The position numbers and the translations under genes are program-made. From an uncultured Bacilli bacterium (GTDB lineage: Bacteria > Bacillota_I > Bacilli_A > RF39 > UBA660), in NCBI GenBank assembly GCA_947628275.1, contig CANQZD010000002.1, positions 1-37,272 on the forward strand: a stretch of 37,272 nucleotides of DNA. The letters run 5' to 3'. Of this stretch, positions 8,334 through 17,360 are shown piece after piece. Position 1 is the stretch's first letter; each line of letters starts with the position of its first letter. The notes below the pieces were generated by a model. It had not been told where the DNA came from. It searched no databases and saw only the letters and a program-made list of their open reading frames with translations.

Positions 8334-9611
8334 ATGGAAAAAAATGAACAAAAAATAATTGAATTAGCTTTAAATGGTTATTCTAATCAAGAAATAGCCA
8401 ATAAATTATTAATAAATGTTAGATTTGTTGATAAAACAATTAGTGATTTAAACAATCCTAAAGAAGGAATTTATAATCAAGATATTTATTATAAAATCAT
8501 TATGGAAAAATCTTTACATAATATAAATGTTATTGATAAAGATTTATTAGATGAAATAATCAAAATGATTTTTAAAGGTTACATGGCTATTGAAATTGCC
8601 GTTATGTTAAATTTACACCGTCAACAAATGGAACAAATTTTAAATTCCTTAAAAAATAATATTAACAGTTATTATGATAATCAAACTAAAACTAAAATTT
8701 TTGCTAAATTAAGTCAAAATAATAATCTTAAAAGTCATGTTAAGTACCGCAGAATCTTACAATTAGAAAAAAATTATCCTGGTCTTAAATTAGAAGATTA
8801 TGGTTATGATGTATGTTTCTATCGTAGTTGGCAAAAATATCATCAAGTAGTTTATGATTTTTTAAATAATGGGTTAGATGTATTTACTTTAAGTTATAAA
8901 TATAATTTTTCACCATCAACTATTCGTAATATTTTAACGGGAAAAGATCCTGGTCAATTCATTGAATATAATTATCAATCCGAGACAGTTCAAAAAATTA
9001 AAGAATTATATTGTCAAAATAAAAAAACAAATAATAATGATAATTTACTACCTAGTACTGACAAACAAGATTTAATAAAAATTGAAAAAATTGTTCGCAA
9101 TGGTCGTTTTTGGATTTTATTTTTACTAACATTTAGAATTTCTTATCAAGATTTAGCCAGAATGTTTAAAATTACTAATGTCAAAAGACTTCGTAACGAT
9201 TTATTACAAAAAGCTGATGAATTAAATACTAGTTATCGAAAAGCTTTATTATATTTAGAAGCTAATTATAACTCTGAGAATTATAATCAAGCCTTAAATT
9301 TTTATAAAGAATATCTTCAAGCTAAAAAAACAAATCCTGAAAAAGCCAAAGAAATGCTTAAAACAATTGATGATCAAGAATTTATAAAATTATTAAAATC
9401 ATCTAAAAAATTATCTCAAATGACTGAAGAAGAACATCGTTTAATTGCTGATTATTGGGTTAAATATGCTTTATGTTCTAGGGCTTTTCCATATCATTAT
9501 GAAACCCTTTATAAATATTGCTTACCATATCATGAAGAAGAATTAAAGAAAATAATTAACTTCAATAGAGAAACAAGTAGTTTGTACTATCGTCGTTATA
9601 AAAGAGGCTAA
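8334..9611 (+). CDS. Multi-HTH DNA-binding-like protein of unknown function (paralog A)
   Basis: 425 aa; N-terminal IIELALNGYSNQEIANKLLINVRFVDKTISDL is LuxR/sigma-like HTH; a second HTH-like segment IIKMIFKGYMAIEIAVMLNLHRQQMEQIL and further ones follow; colinear with the next ORF. Confidence 0.65.
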   Translation: MEKNEQKIIELALNGYSNQEIANKLLINVRFVDKTISDLNNPKEGIYNQDIYYKIIMEKSLHNINVIDKDLLDEIIKMIFKGYMAIEIAVMLNLHRQQMEQILNSLKNNINSYYDNQTKTKIFAKLSQNNNLKSHVKYRRILQLEKNYPGLKLEDYGYDVCFYRSWQKYHQVVYDFLNNGLDVFTLSYKYNFSPSTIRNILTGKDPGQFIEYNYQSETVQKIKELYCQNKKTNNNDNLLPSTDKQDLIKIEKIVRNGRFWILFLLTFRISYQDLARMFKITNVKRLRNDLLQKADELNTSYRKALLYLEANYNSENYNQALNFYKEYLQAKKTNPEKAKEMLKTIDDQEFIKLLKSSKKLSQMTEEEHRLIADYWVKYALCSRAFPYHYETLYKYCLPYHEEELKKIINFNRETSSLYYRRYKRG

Positions 9612-9612
9612 A

Positions 9613-10863
9613 ATGACTGTTAACGATTATATAATTCAAGCTGCCTTGAAAGGTCAAAAAAATAAAGAAATAGCTGATAGTTTAGGAATAACTGAATACT
9701 ATGTAATAAAAAGAATTAATTCATTTAATCAAAAGACTATTGATAATATACTATTTTCTAAAAATTATTTTAATAATTTAATTGATAAAGATTTACTAGA
9801 TGAAATTATTGCCTTAGTTTTAAAAGATACAATGCTTATTGAAATAGCTATTAATAAAAATATGAAAGTTTCGGATATTAAAAAATTAATAGCTAACTTA
9901 GATAAAAAATCAAGTCCTTTTTATAATCAAGAATTATATTTAAAAGTTAAAGATAAAATCGATAAAGTAAATAAATCTTATGACCCTAAATATTATAAAA
10001 GATTATATAACTTAGAAAAAGAAGGCTATAATTTAGAAAACTATTCTAAAGATATTATTATTAAAAAATATTATAGTTTAAAAAAATATTATTTATTAAT
10101 GCTGGAATTTCAACAAAATGAATTTTCCAATTTTATGACTTTAACTAGTAAATATCATTTAACAAGTAATATAATTAATTTAATAGTTAACGAAAAAGAT
10201 AGTTATCATTTTTTAGAAAATTATGTAGATGCTTTTAGCAAATATCAAATTAAAAAAGTTTATTTAGAAAGACAAGAAAATCCTTATCATCCACGAATTA
10301 GTTATTGTGAAAAAACTGATCCTAAATTAATTAGTACTCAAAAAAATAGTAGCTTTTGGCTTTTAATAATGTTACATTTTCGTTTAAATATTTCTAGTTT
10401 AGCTACTTTACTAGATATTAAAGACGTTAAGCGACTACATTATATTATTAGTAATAAAGCTAGTGAAAATCCTAAATTTTATAATGCTTATATGTATTTA
10501 AATACAACAGTATCATCAAATGAAAATAATATTAAGGCTGCTAAAATGTTTTATAAAAAATATTTGTTGATGCGAAAAATTGATTTAAACCAAGCTAAAA
10601 AAATGTTAGATATTTTAAAAGACCAAGAATTTCATGATTTGTTAAATAGTAAAAAAGCTTTAAAAGATATGACTAAAGAAGAATTACTAATAGTCACTAA
10701 TTATTGGCTTAAATATGCTTTAGCAAATAAAAATCTTCCTTATAGTCAAGCCAGTCTAAATAAATATTGTCGACCTATAAACCCTAAGGAAGTTCAAAAA
10801 ATTGAAGAATTTAATCAAGAAACATTACAAATGTTTAAAAGAAAATCATTATGGGGTAATTAA
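9613..10863 (+). CDS. Multi-HTH DNA-binding-like protein of unknown function (paralog B)
   Basis: 416 aa; shares IDKDLLDEII, the FW.L..L.FR segment, and the MTxEE...YWxKYAL...YC C-terminus with paralog A. Confidence 0.65.
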   Translation: MTVNDYIIQAALKGQKNKEIADSLGITEYYVIKRINSFNQKTIDNILFSKNYFNNLIDKDLLDEIIALVLKDTMLIEIAINKNMKVSDIKKLIANLDKKSSPFYNQELYLKVKDKIDKVNKSYDPKYYKRLYNLEKEGYNLENYSKDIIIKKYYSLKKYYLLMLEFQQNEFSNFMTLTSKYHLTSNIINLIVNEKDSYHFLENYVDAFSKYQIKKVYLERQENPYHPRISYCEKTDPKLISTQKNSSFWLLIMLHFRLNISSLATLLDIKDVKRLHYIISNKASENPKFYNAYMYLNTTVSSNENNIKAAKMFYKKYLLMRKIDLNQAKKMLDILKDQEFHDLLNSKKALKDMTKEELLIVTNYWLKYALANKNLPYSQASLNKYCRPINPKEVQKIEEFNQETLQMFKRKSLWGN

Positions 10864-10877
10864 TTTTACTCTTTTTT

Positions 10878-11522
10878 TTAGCTTATCTTTCTTATTAATT
10901 TTTCTTCTTCATTAATTACATAATTAGTTGTATTTACTAAAGTTGTTAAATAAAATTTTAAAAGCCATAATTTATTAGTTAAAGAAGGATATTTATCTTT
11001 AGCATATAAAGCAAGAGGAATAACGTATTTTTCTGTTTCAGCTAAATATTTTTTCATTTTTTCAATAGAAAAAGCATTATTCATAGTTGAAAGATTATGA
11101 ATTCTATCTACTAATTTTATAATAATTGCTTCAATATTATTTCTAATATTTTCATAATATATATCTAAACATTCTTCTTTAGACATATTTGCCTTTTTAA
11201 CAAAAGTTAGCAAATATACAATTTTTTTAATATCTTCATTAATGTCTATTAAATCTAAATCGGCATTTTGATCTTCTACGGTATCATGAAGAAGGGAACC
11301 ACTTATTATAGTATCGCTATCTAATTGAACACCAATGGTAAAAAAAGCAACACTTAAAGGATGAATTATATATGGCTCCCCACCTAAACGTTTTTGATTT
11401 TGATGAACTTCTTTAGCAAATGGTAAAGCAATTAAAGAATTTTTATATTGCTTTTGTTCACAATAATTTTCTAAAAAATGATACATATTTTTAACATCTA
11501 ATTCCTTTTTTACTTCCATCAT
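10878..11522 (-). CDS. HD-domain hydrolase, RelA/SpoT hydrolase-like
   Basis: GGEPYIIHPLSVAFFTIGVQLDSDTIISGSLLHDTVED ... IIKLVDRIHNLSTM is the RSH/MESH HD signature; no synthetase domain in the 214 aa. Confidence 0.75.
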   Translation of the reverse strand: MMEVKKELDVKNMYHFLENYCEQKQYKNSLIALPFAKEVHQNQKRLGGEPYIIHPLSVAFFTIGVQLDSDTIISGSLLHDTVEDQNADLDLIDINEDIKKIVYLLTFVKKANMSKEECLDIYYENIRNNIEAIIIKLVDRIHNLSTMNNAFSIEKMKKYLAETEKYVIPLALYAKDKYPSLTNKLWLLKFYLTTLVNTTNYVINEEEKLIRKIS

Positions 11523-11537
11523 TAAACCTCTTTTCTA

Positions 11538-11567
11538 TTGACAATATATCACAACCAAAATTATAAT
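11538..11567 (+). promoter_or_regulatory. Sigma-A-type promoter for the LysR gene
   Basis: TTGACA (11538-11543), 18-nt spacer, TATAAT (11562-11567). Confidence 0.6.
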
Positions 11568-11609
11568 AAAAATATATATTATTTATATATAATATAACTG
11601 GAGGTTATA

Positions 11610-12491
11610 ATGAATTTAGATTTATGGAATTTGTTTTATGAAGTTGCTAAAACTAAAAATATTTCTAAAGCTAGTGAAAAATTACATATTTCTCAACCAG
11701 CCATCACTAAACAAATAAAAAAATTAGAAAGTATCTATAATTGCAAATTATTTATTAGAAATCAAAAAGGAGTTATTTTAACTAAAGAAGGTAATTTAAT
11801 ATTTAACGATATAGAAGAAGCTATAAACTTACTTTCTAAAGCTACCCAAAAAATTAAAGATGGTCAAGATTTATTAGTTGGAACAATTAGAATAGGAATT
11901 AGTACAACTTTAGCCAAAAACTTTTTGATGCCATATATTAAAATGTTTCATAAAGAATATCCTAATGTTAATTTTGAAATAAGCACTGATCCAACTAGTA
12001 AATTAAAAGAAGAATTAAAAAAAGGAAATATTGATTTTATTATTAATAAATTTCCTTTAATTATAACTGATGATTTATGGTATCAAAAATTAGGAACTTT
12101 AGAAGATATATTTGTCGTAAGTAAAGATTATCATGAATTAATTAATCAAAAAATTAATTTAAAAGACTTAATTAAATATCCAATCTTAATGCAAAAACAA
12201 CCATCAAGTTCTAGAGATTATATTGAAAAATATTGTAAAGAAAATAAAGTTACTCTACATAGTGTAATTGATGCTGCATCTTCCAATTTATTAATCGAAT
12301 TTACTAAAATAGGTTATGGTGTTGGTGTCGTAACCAAAGAATATGTTTTAAAAGAATTAAATAATCAAGAACTATATGAATTAGATGTTGTTCCCAAAAT
12401 TCCAGAAAGAGATTTTGGCATTATTTGTTTAAAACAAAATTATTTTAGTAGATGTTGTGAAACATTTCTAAAAATGATAGAAAAACAATAA
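11610..12491 (+). CDS. LysR-family transcriptional regulator
   Basis: N-terminal wHTH LFYEVAKTKNISKASEKLHISQPAITKQIKKLE; LysR substrate-binding domain follows. Confidence 0.93.
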   Translation: MNLDLWNLFYEVAKTKNISKASEKLHISQPAITKQIKKLESIYNCKLFIRNQKGVILTKEGNLIFNDIEEAINLLSKATQKIKDGQDLLVGTIRIGISTTLAKNFLMPYIKMFHKEYPNVNFEISTDPTSKLKEELKKGNIDFIINKFPLIITDDLWYQKLGTLEDIFVVSKDYHELINQKINLKDLIKYPILMQKQPSSSRDYIEKYCKENKVTLHSVIDAASSNLLIEFTKIGYGVGVVTKEYVLKELNNQELYELDVVPKIPERDFGIICLKQNYFSRCCETFLKMIEKQ

Positions 12492-12542
12492 TAGATGACC
12501 AAAGTTAGTAAAAGCTTGTGCTCAACTTAATTATAATTTTAT

Positions 12543-12571
12543 TTTACATCAATTTAAATTAATGTTAAAAT
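12543..12571 (+). promoter_or_regulatory. Candidate promoter of the surface-polysaccharide locus
   Basis: TTTACA (12543-12548), 17-nt spacer, TAAAAT (12566-12571); argues against translation starting at 12570. Confidence 0.45.
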
Positions 12572-12593
12572 GTTGCAAAGAGAGATGAAAAAT

Positions 12594-13514
12594 ATGAATG
12601 AATTTTTAGTAGGGTATACAGGTTTTGTTGGTTCTAATATTAATGATAAGCATGAATTTACAAAATGTTTTAATTCTAAAAATATTACCGAAGCTTTTGG
12701 TTTAAATCCTGATATTTTAGTTTATTGTGGAATCCCAGCCCAAAAATTTATTGCTAATGCTAATCCTGATGAAGATTTTAAAATTATCTTAAATGCTATA
12801 GAAAATATTAAAAAAATTAATCCCAAAAAATTGGTTTTAATTTCAACTATTGATGTATATGATAATCCAGTAAATGTTGATGAAGAAACTATGTTTGAAG
12901 TAAGTAAAGATGCATATGGTAAAAATCGAAAATATTTAGAAGATTGGGTTATTAACAATCTTCAAGATTATCATATTATTAGACTTCCTGGTTTGTATGG
13001 CAAAAATTTAAAGAAAAATTTTATATATGATTTAATTAATATTATTCCTAGTATGCTAAAAGAAAATAAATATGAAGAATTATTATCTAAAAATAATGAT
13101 TTAGAAAAATATTATTATAAAAGTGATAATGGCTTTTATAAATGTCGGGAATTAACTAAAGAAGAACATCAAAAATTAAAAAAAATTTTTAATGATTTAG
13201 GTTTTTCAGCTTTAAACTTTACTGATAGTCGAGGCTCATTTCAATTTTATAACTTAAATAATTTATGGGAACATATTTTAAATGTTATTAAAAATGATAT
13301 TAAAATTTTAAATGTTGCCACGGAGCCAATTACGATTAAAGAATTATATTATTATCTATTTGCTAAAGATTTTAACAATGAAATTAGTAATGTTATTCCA
13401 AATTATAATTTTAAAACTAAATATGCTAAATTATTTAATGGACATAATGGTTATATTTATAATAAAGATTATGTTTTAGAAGATATTAAAAAATTTGTTT
13501 TAGAAAGAAAGTAG
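12594..13514 (+). CDS. NAD-dependent epimerase/dehydratase-like SDR
   Basis: FLVGYTGFVGSNI (GxxGxxG), LVLISTIDVY, DAYGKNRKYLEDWV. Start moved downstream of the 12570 call. Confidence 0.75.
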   Translation: MNEFLVGYTGFVGSNINDKHEFTKCFNSKNITEAFGLNPDILVYCGIPAQKFIANANPDEDFKIILNAIENIKKINPKKLVLISTIDVYDNPVNVDEETMFEVSKDAYGKNRKYLEDWVINNLQDYHIIRLPGLYGKNLKKNFIYDLINIIPSMLKENKYEELLSKNNDLEKYYYKSDNGFYKCRELTKEEHQKLKKIFNDLGFSALNFTDSRGSFQFYNLNNLWEHILNVIKNDIKILNVATEPITIKELYYYLFAKDFNNEISNVIPNYNFKTKYAKLFNGHNGYIYNKDYVLEDIKKFVLERK

Positions 13515-13522
13515 GGATTTTA

Positions 13523-14311
13523 ATGAAAATAGCTATTTCTAATATTGCTTGGTCTAAAGACGAAGATTCAAAAATGTATGAATATTTAAAAAAAAATGAT
13601 ATTACTTCTTTGGAAATTGCTCCCACAAGAATAATTGAAGAAAATCCTTATAATCATTTAGATGAAGCACAAAAAATAGCTCAAGAATTAAAAAATAATT
13701 ATCAATTAGATATTGTGTCTATGCAATCAATTTGGTTTGGCAAAAAAGAAAATATTTTTGTAAGTGAAGAAAATTATCAAATATTAGTTGATTATACTAA
13801 AAAGGCCATTTTATTTGCCCATGCTATTGGGTGTCCTAATTTAGTTTTTGGCAACCCAAAAAATCGAAATATGGATAATTATGAAAAAGATTATCCAATT
13901 GCCTTAAATTTTTTTAAAGAAATTGGTCAATTTGCTTTAAACAATAATGTAGTAATTGCTCTTGAACCTAATCCAACCATTTATAACACAAATTTTTTAA
14001 ATACTACTAAAGAAGCTCTTGATTTTGTAAAAAAAATCGCTTTACCTAGTGTTAAAATAAACTATGATTTAGGAACCGTTATAGCAAATAATGAAGAATT
14101 AACTATTATTGAACAAAATCTTGAGTATATTAACCATATTCATATTAGCGAACCAAATTTAGAAATAATTCAAAATCGTCATCTTCACCAAGAATTAGCT
14201 AATATTTTAAAAACCAAAAATTATAATAAAGCTATTTCTATTGAAATGAACAAAAGCAATTTTCAAAATATAGCAAGTGTGTTACAATATGTAATAGAAA
14301 TTTTTAGGTGA
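13523..14311 (+). CDS. Sugar phosphate isomerase/epimerase (xylose isomerase-like TIM barrel)
   Basis: SLEIAPTRI, DIVSMQSIWFG, VVIALEPNPTIYNT, VKINYDLGT, HIHISEP, ISIEMNK. Confidence 0.8.
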   Translation: MKIAISNIAWSKDEDSKMYEYLKKNDITSLEIAPTRIIEENPYNHLDEAQKIAQELKNNYQLDIVSMQSIWFGKKENIFVSEENYQILVDYTKKAILFAHAIGCPNLVFGNPKNRNMDNYEKDYPIALNFFKEIGQFALNNNVVIALEPNPTIYNTNFLNTTKEALDFVKKIALPSVKINYDLGTVIANNEELTIIEQNLEYINHIHISEPNLEIIQNRHLHQELANILKTKNYNKAISIEMNKSNFQNIASVLQYVIEIFR

Positions 14312-14316
14312 GAGTT

Positions 14317-15126
14317 ATGAAAACAAAAAAAATTAATGGTGTTCCGGATTTTACAGTTAAAGAATACAAAAAAAAACAAAATAAATATTGCTTATTAATT
14401 CCTATTCTAAATGAAGGTGAAAGAATTAAAAATGAATTGCAAAGAGCCCAAAAGAAAAATATTGGTTCAATAGTAGATATAATCATTTGTGATGGAAAAT
14501 CAAGTGATGGTAGTACTGATGATAAAATTTTAAAATCATATGATGTAAATACATTACTTACTAAAACTGGTGATGGTCGTCAAGGTGCTCAATTAAGAAT
14601 GGGAATTTATTATGCATTACAAAAAGGATATGAGGGAATTATAACAATTGATGGCAATAATAAAGATAGTATTGAAGATGTTCCAAAATTTATAAAAAAA
14701 TTAGAAGAAGGCTATGATTTTGTTCAAGGCTCACGTTTTATTAAAGGTGGTGAAGCCATTAATACCCCAATAATTAGATATTTATCAGTTCGCTTTATCC
14801 ATGCTCCAATAATTTCCATTACTGCTCATAAATGGTATACTGATACAACTAATAATTTTCGAGCTTATTCTAAAGAATATTTAGAAAATGAAAATGTTCA
14901 ACCATTAAGAGATATATTTGTTACATATGAATTATTAGCTTATTTATCAGTTAAAGCTGATCAATTAAAAATGAAAACATGTGAAATTCCGGTAAAAAGA
15001 GAATATCCCAAAAACGCCAAAACACCTACTAAAATTAGTCCTATAAAAGGTAATTCTGATTTAATGAGAATATTATTTCAAAATTTATTTCATAAATATG
15101 ATGTAAAAAACATCAAAAGAAAGTAG
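14317..15126 (+). CDS. Glycosyltransferase family 2 (polyprenyl-P-sugar synthase-like)
   Basis: LLIPILNEGERI, IIICDGKSSDGSTD, ITIDGNNKDS, DFVQGSRFIKGG. ATG 14317 with aggtgagag RBS preferred. Confidence 0.88.
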   Translation: MKTKKINGVPDFTVKEYKKKQNKYCLLIPILNEGERIKNELQRAQKKNIGSIVDIIICDGKSSDGSTDDKILKSYDVNTLLTKTGDGRQGAQLRMGIYYALQKGYEGIITIDGNNKDSIEDVPKFIKKLEEGYDFVQGSRFIKGGEAINTPIIRYLSVRFIHAPIISITAHKWYTDTTNNFRAYSKEYLENENVQPLRDIFVTYELLAYLSVKADQLKMKTCEIPVKREYPKNAKTPTKISPIKGNSDLMRILFQNLFHKYDVKNIKRK

Positions 15127-15133
15127 TGATAAT

Positions 15134-16213
15134 ATGCAAGTAAATAATCTCAACAATAACCTAGGGGGGGGGGTTAGTCGTGCTACAATTTACGATTGGA
15201 CTAGATTATTTGCAACAATATTTGTTGTAATAGGGCATAGTGCATATTTAGAAATAAATTCTTTATATGGACATATTAACTATGTTTTACCATCATTTAC
15301 TAATTCGTTGTATACTAATCTATTACCTTTACTAGAAAAAGTAATAAGTGTTATCTACACATTTCATATGCCATTATTTTTTATTTTATCAGGGGCCGTT
15401 TTAGCACTTAAACCCTTAGGCTCATTTGAAAAAATATTTAAATCAAAAACTAAAAGATTGTTAATTCCTTATTTTATATATGGCTTATTATTTATGATTC
15501 CGATTAAATATTTTGGTAATTTTTATACCCTTAAATCACTACCAAAAGTAGTTAGTGGTTTTCTAATTGGTACTGAAGGTTCTCATTTATGGTTTTTACC
15601 AGCCCTTTTTTGGATTTTCATCATTTTTACTATTTTAAAAAAAGCTTGTCAGAAGTTTAATATAGATAATCCATATATCATTTTATTAATAAGTGGAATT
15701 ATTCAATTATTTTATCAATATATACCTTTCAACATTTTATGTTTACAAAATGGCATTCAATATATCTTTTGGTTTTCATTAGGCTATTGTTTTGAATATG
15801 AAAGGTCAAAATGTGAAAAATGGAATATGAAAAAAACTTGCTTAGCTTTTCTAATTTTATTAGCTATAGAGGTTTTAAATACAAAATTTAATTTAATAAA
15901 TCCCTTTTTTCTAATTATCTGTGGTTCATTTATGACTTATTTATTTGCTGATATATGTAACAGAGTATTTAAAAACGTTACTAATTCTAAAATTTGGAAA
16001 TTAATCATTAATAATTTATTCTTTGTTTATTTGTTTCATGACCCTTTAGAATATATTGTTTTAAGAGTTTTTATGAATTCACATTTGCTGAGTAGTGCAT
16101 TTGGGTGTATACTATATGTACTACTAAGAACTGTGGGAATATTTGCAATCAGCATTATCTTAGGCGAGGTAGTAGTATATTTAAAAAAATGTTTTAGTAA
16201 AATTTTAGATTAA
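15134..16213 (+). CDS. Acyltransferase family 3 membrane protein (O-acetyltransferase-like)
   Basis: YDWTRLFATIFVVIGHSAYLE, TFHMPLFFILSGAVL, KTKRLLIPYFIYGL, GSHLWFLPALFW; multi-TM. Confidence 0.9.
   Translation: MQVNNLNNNLGGGVSRATIYDWTRLFATIFVVIGHSAYLEINSLYGHINYVLPSFTNSLYTNLLPLLEKVISVIYTFHMPLFFILSGAVLALKPLGSFEKIFKSKTKRLLIPYFIYGLLFMIPIKYFGNFYTLKSLPKVVSGFLIGTEGSHLWFLPALFWIFIIFTILKKACQKFNIDNPYIILLISGIIQLFYQYIPFNILCLQNGIQYIFWFSLGYCFEYERSKCEKWNMKKTCLAFLILLAIEVLNTKFNLINPFFLIICGSFMTYLFADICNRVFKNVTNSKIWKLIINNLFFVYLFHDPLEYIVLRVFMNSHLLSSAFGCILYVLLRTVGIFAISIILGEVVVYLKKCFSKILD
15164..15173 (+). repeat. Homopolymeric G10 tract near the 5' end of the acyltransferase ORF
   Basis: ccta-GGGGGGGGGG-ttagtcg; the other G runs I noticed in the window are about 5 nt. 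Confidence 0.95.
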
Positions 16214-16244
16214 AATTAATAGAAAGGCTATACAGGGTGTTGTA

Positions 16245-17360
16245 ATGGAGTACGATAAAATTATTATAGGAGCTGGAATATATGGATTATATGCAGCCTT
16301 ATATTGCGGTAAGAAAGGGGAAAAAGTTTTAGTCTTAGAAAAAGAGGATAATGCATTTAAAAGAGCAACATATATCAATCAAGCCCGAGTTCATATGGGT
16401 TATCATTATCCGAGAAGTTATTCTACAGCAATTAAATCAGCACATTATTTTGAAAGATTTAATCAAGATTATGGGTTTGCAATTTTATCAAGTTTTGACC
16501 AAGTCTATGCCACAAGTTCTAAATTTAGTTGGACAGACGCTAAACAATTTAAAAAATTTTGCCAAAATGCGGATATTTTGTGTGATGAAGTAAGCACAAG
16601 CAAATATTTTAAAGAAGGAATGTGTGATGGAGCTTTTCTTACTAAAGAATATACTTATGATGCTCAAATTTTAAAAGATTATTTTTTAAAAGAAATTAAA
16701 AAATATAAAAATGTAACTATAAAATTTAATGAAGATATTACTGATATTAAAAAACAATCTAAAACTTATGATATTAAAACTAATACCGGAATATATAAAA
16801 GTGGTTATGTTTTAAATGCAACTTATGCCAGTGTAAATCAAATTCACGAAATGCTTGGTTTTGAACCATTTAAAATTAAATATGAATTATGTGAAATCAT
16901 TTTATGTACGGTTCAAGAGAAATTTAAAAATGTTGGAATAACCGTCATGGATGGTCCATTTTTTTCAATTATGCCTTTTGGAAAAACTGGTTATCACTCT
17001 TTAACTAGCGTAACTTTTACTCCACATAAAACGTCATATGATAGTTGTCCAACCTTTGAATGTCAAAAAAATTTAAAAGATAATTATTGCAGTCCTCAAA
17101 AGTTAGGTAATTGTAATAATTGTCCTCATAAACCTCAAAGTGCTTGGCCATATATGTCTAACTTAGCCAAAAAGTATTTAAAAGATGAATTTGGCTTTGA
17201 ATATGTTGGCTCTTTATTTTCAATGAAACCAATTCTTAAAGCTAGTGAAATTGATGATTCAAGACCAACTGTAATTAAAAAATTTAGTACAAATCCAACT
17301 TTTATAAGTGTATTGTCTGGAAAGATTAATACTGTATATGATTTAGATGAGGTGTTATAA
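16245..17360 (+). CDS. FAD-dependent oxidoreductase (DAO-like)
   Basis: YDKIIIGAGIYGLYAALYCGKKGEKVLVLEKE Rossmann motif; Cys-rich segment CPTFECQKNLKDNYCSPQKLGNCNNCPH. Confidence 0.85.
   Translation: MEYDKIIIGAGIYGLYAALYCGKKGEKVLVLEKEDNAFKRATYINQARVHMGYHYPRSYSTAIKSAHYFERFNQDYGFAILSSFDQVYATSSKFSWTDAKQFKKFCQNADILCDEVSTSKYFKEGMCDGAFLTKEYTYDAQILKDYFLKEIKKYKNVTIKFNEDITDIKKQSKTYDIKTNTGIYKSGYVLNATYASVNQIHEMLGFEPFKIKYELCEIILCTVQEKFKNVGITVMDGPFFSIMPFGKTGYHSLTSVTFTPHKTSYDSCPTFECQKNLKDNYCSPQKLGNCNNCPHKPQSAWPYMSNLAKKYLKDEFGFEYVGSLFSMKPILKASEIDDSRPTVIKKFSTNPTFISVLSGKINTVYDLDEVL

Noticed and set aside
12492-12593. Invertible promoter or regulatory RNA upstream of the polysaccharide locus
   Set aside because: No inverted repeats of useful length or recognisable riboswitch/antiterminator structure seen.
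12722-12958. Minus-strand ORF of 78 aa
   Set aside because: Lies wholly antisense to the SDR gene, no RBS or family features; shadow ORF.
14304-14486. Minus-strand ORF of 60 aa
   Set aside because: Antisense to a clear GT2 gene.
16351-16593. Plus-strand ORF of 80 aa
   Set aside because: Out-of-frame within the FAD oxidoreductase; no independent support.
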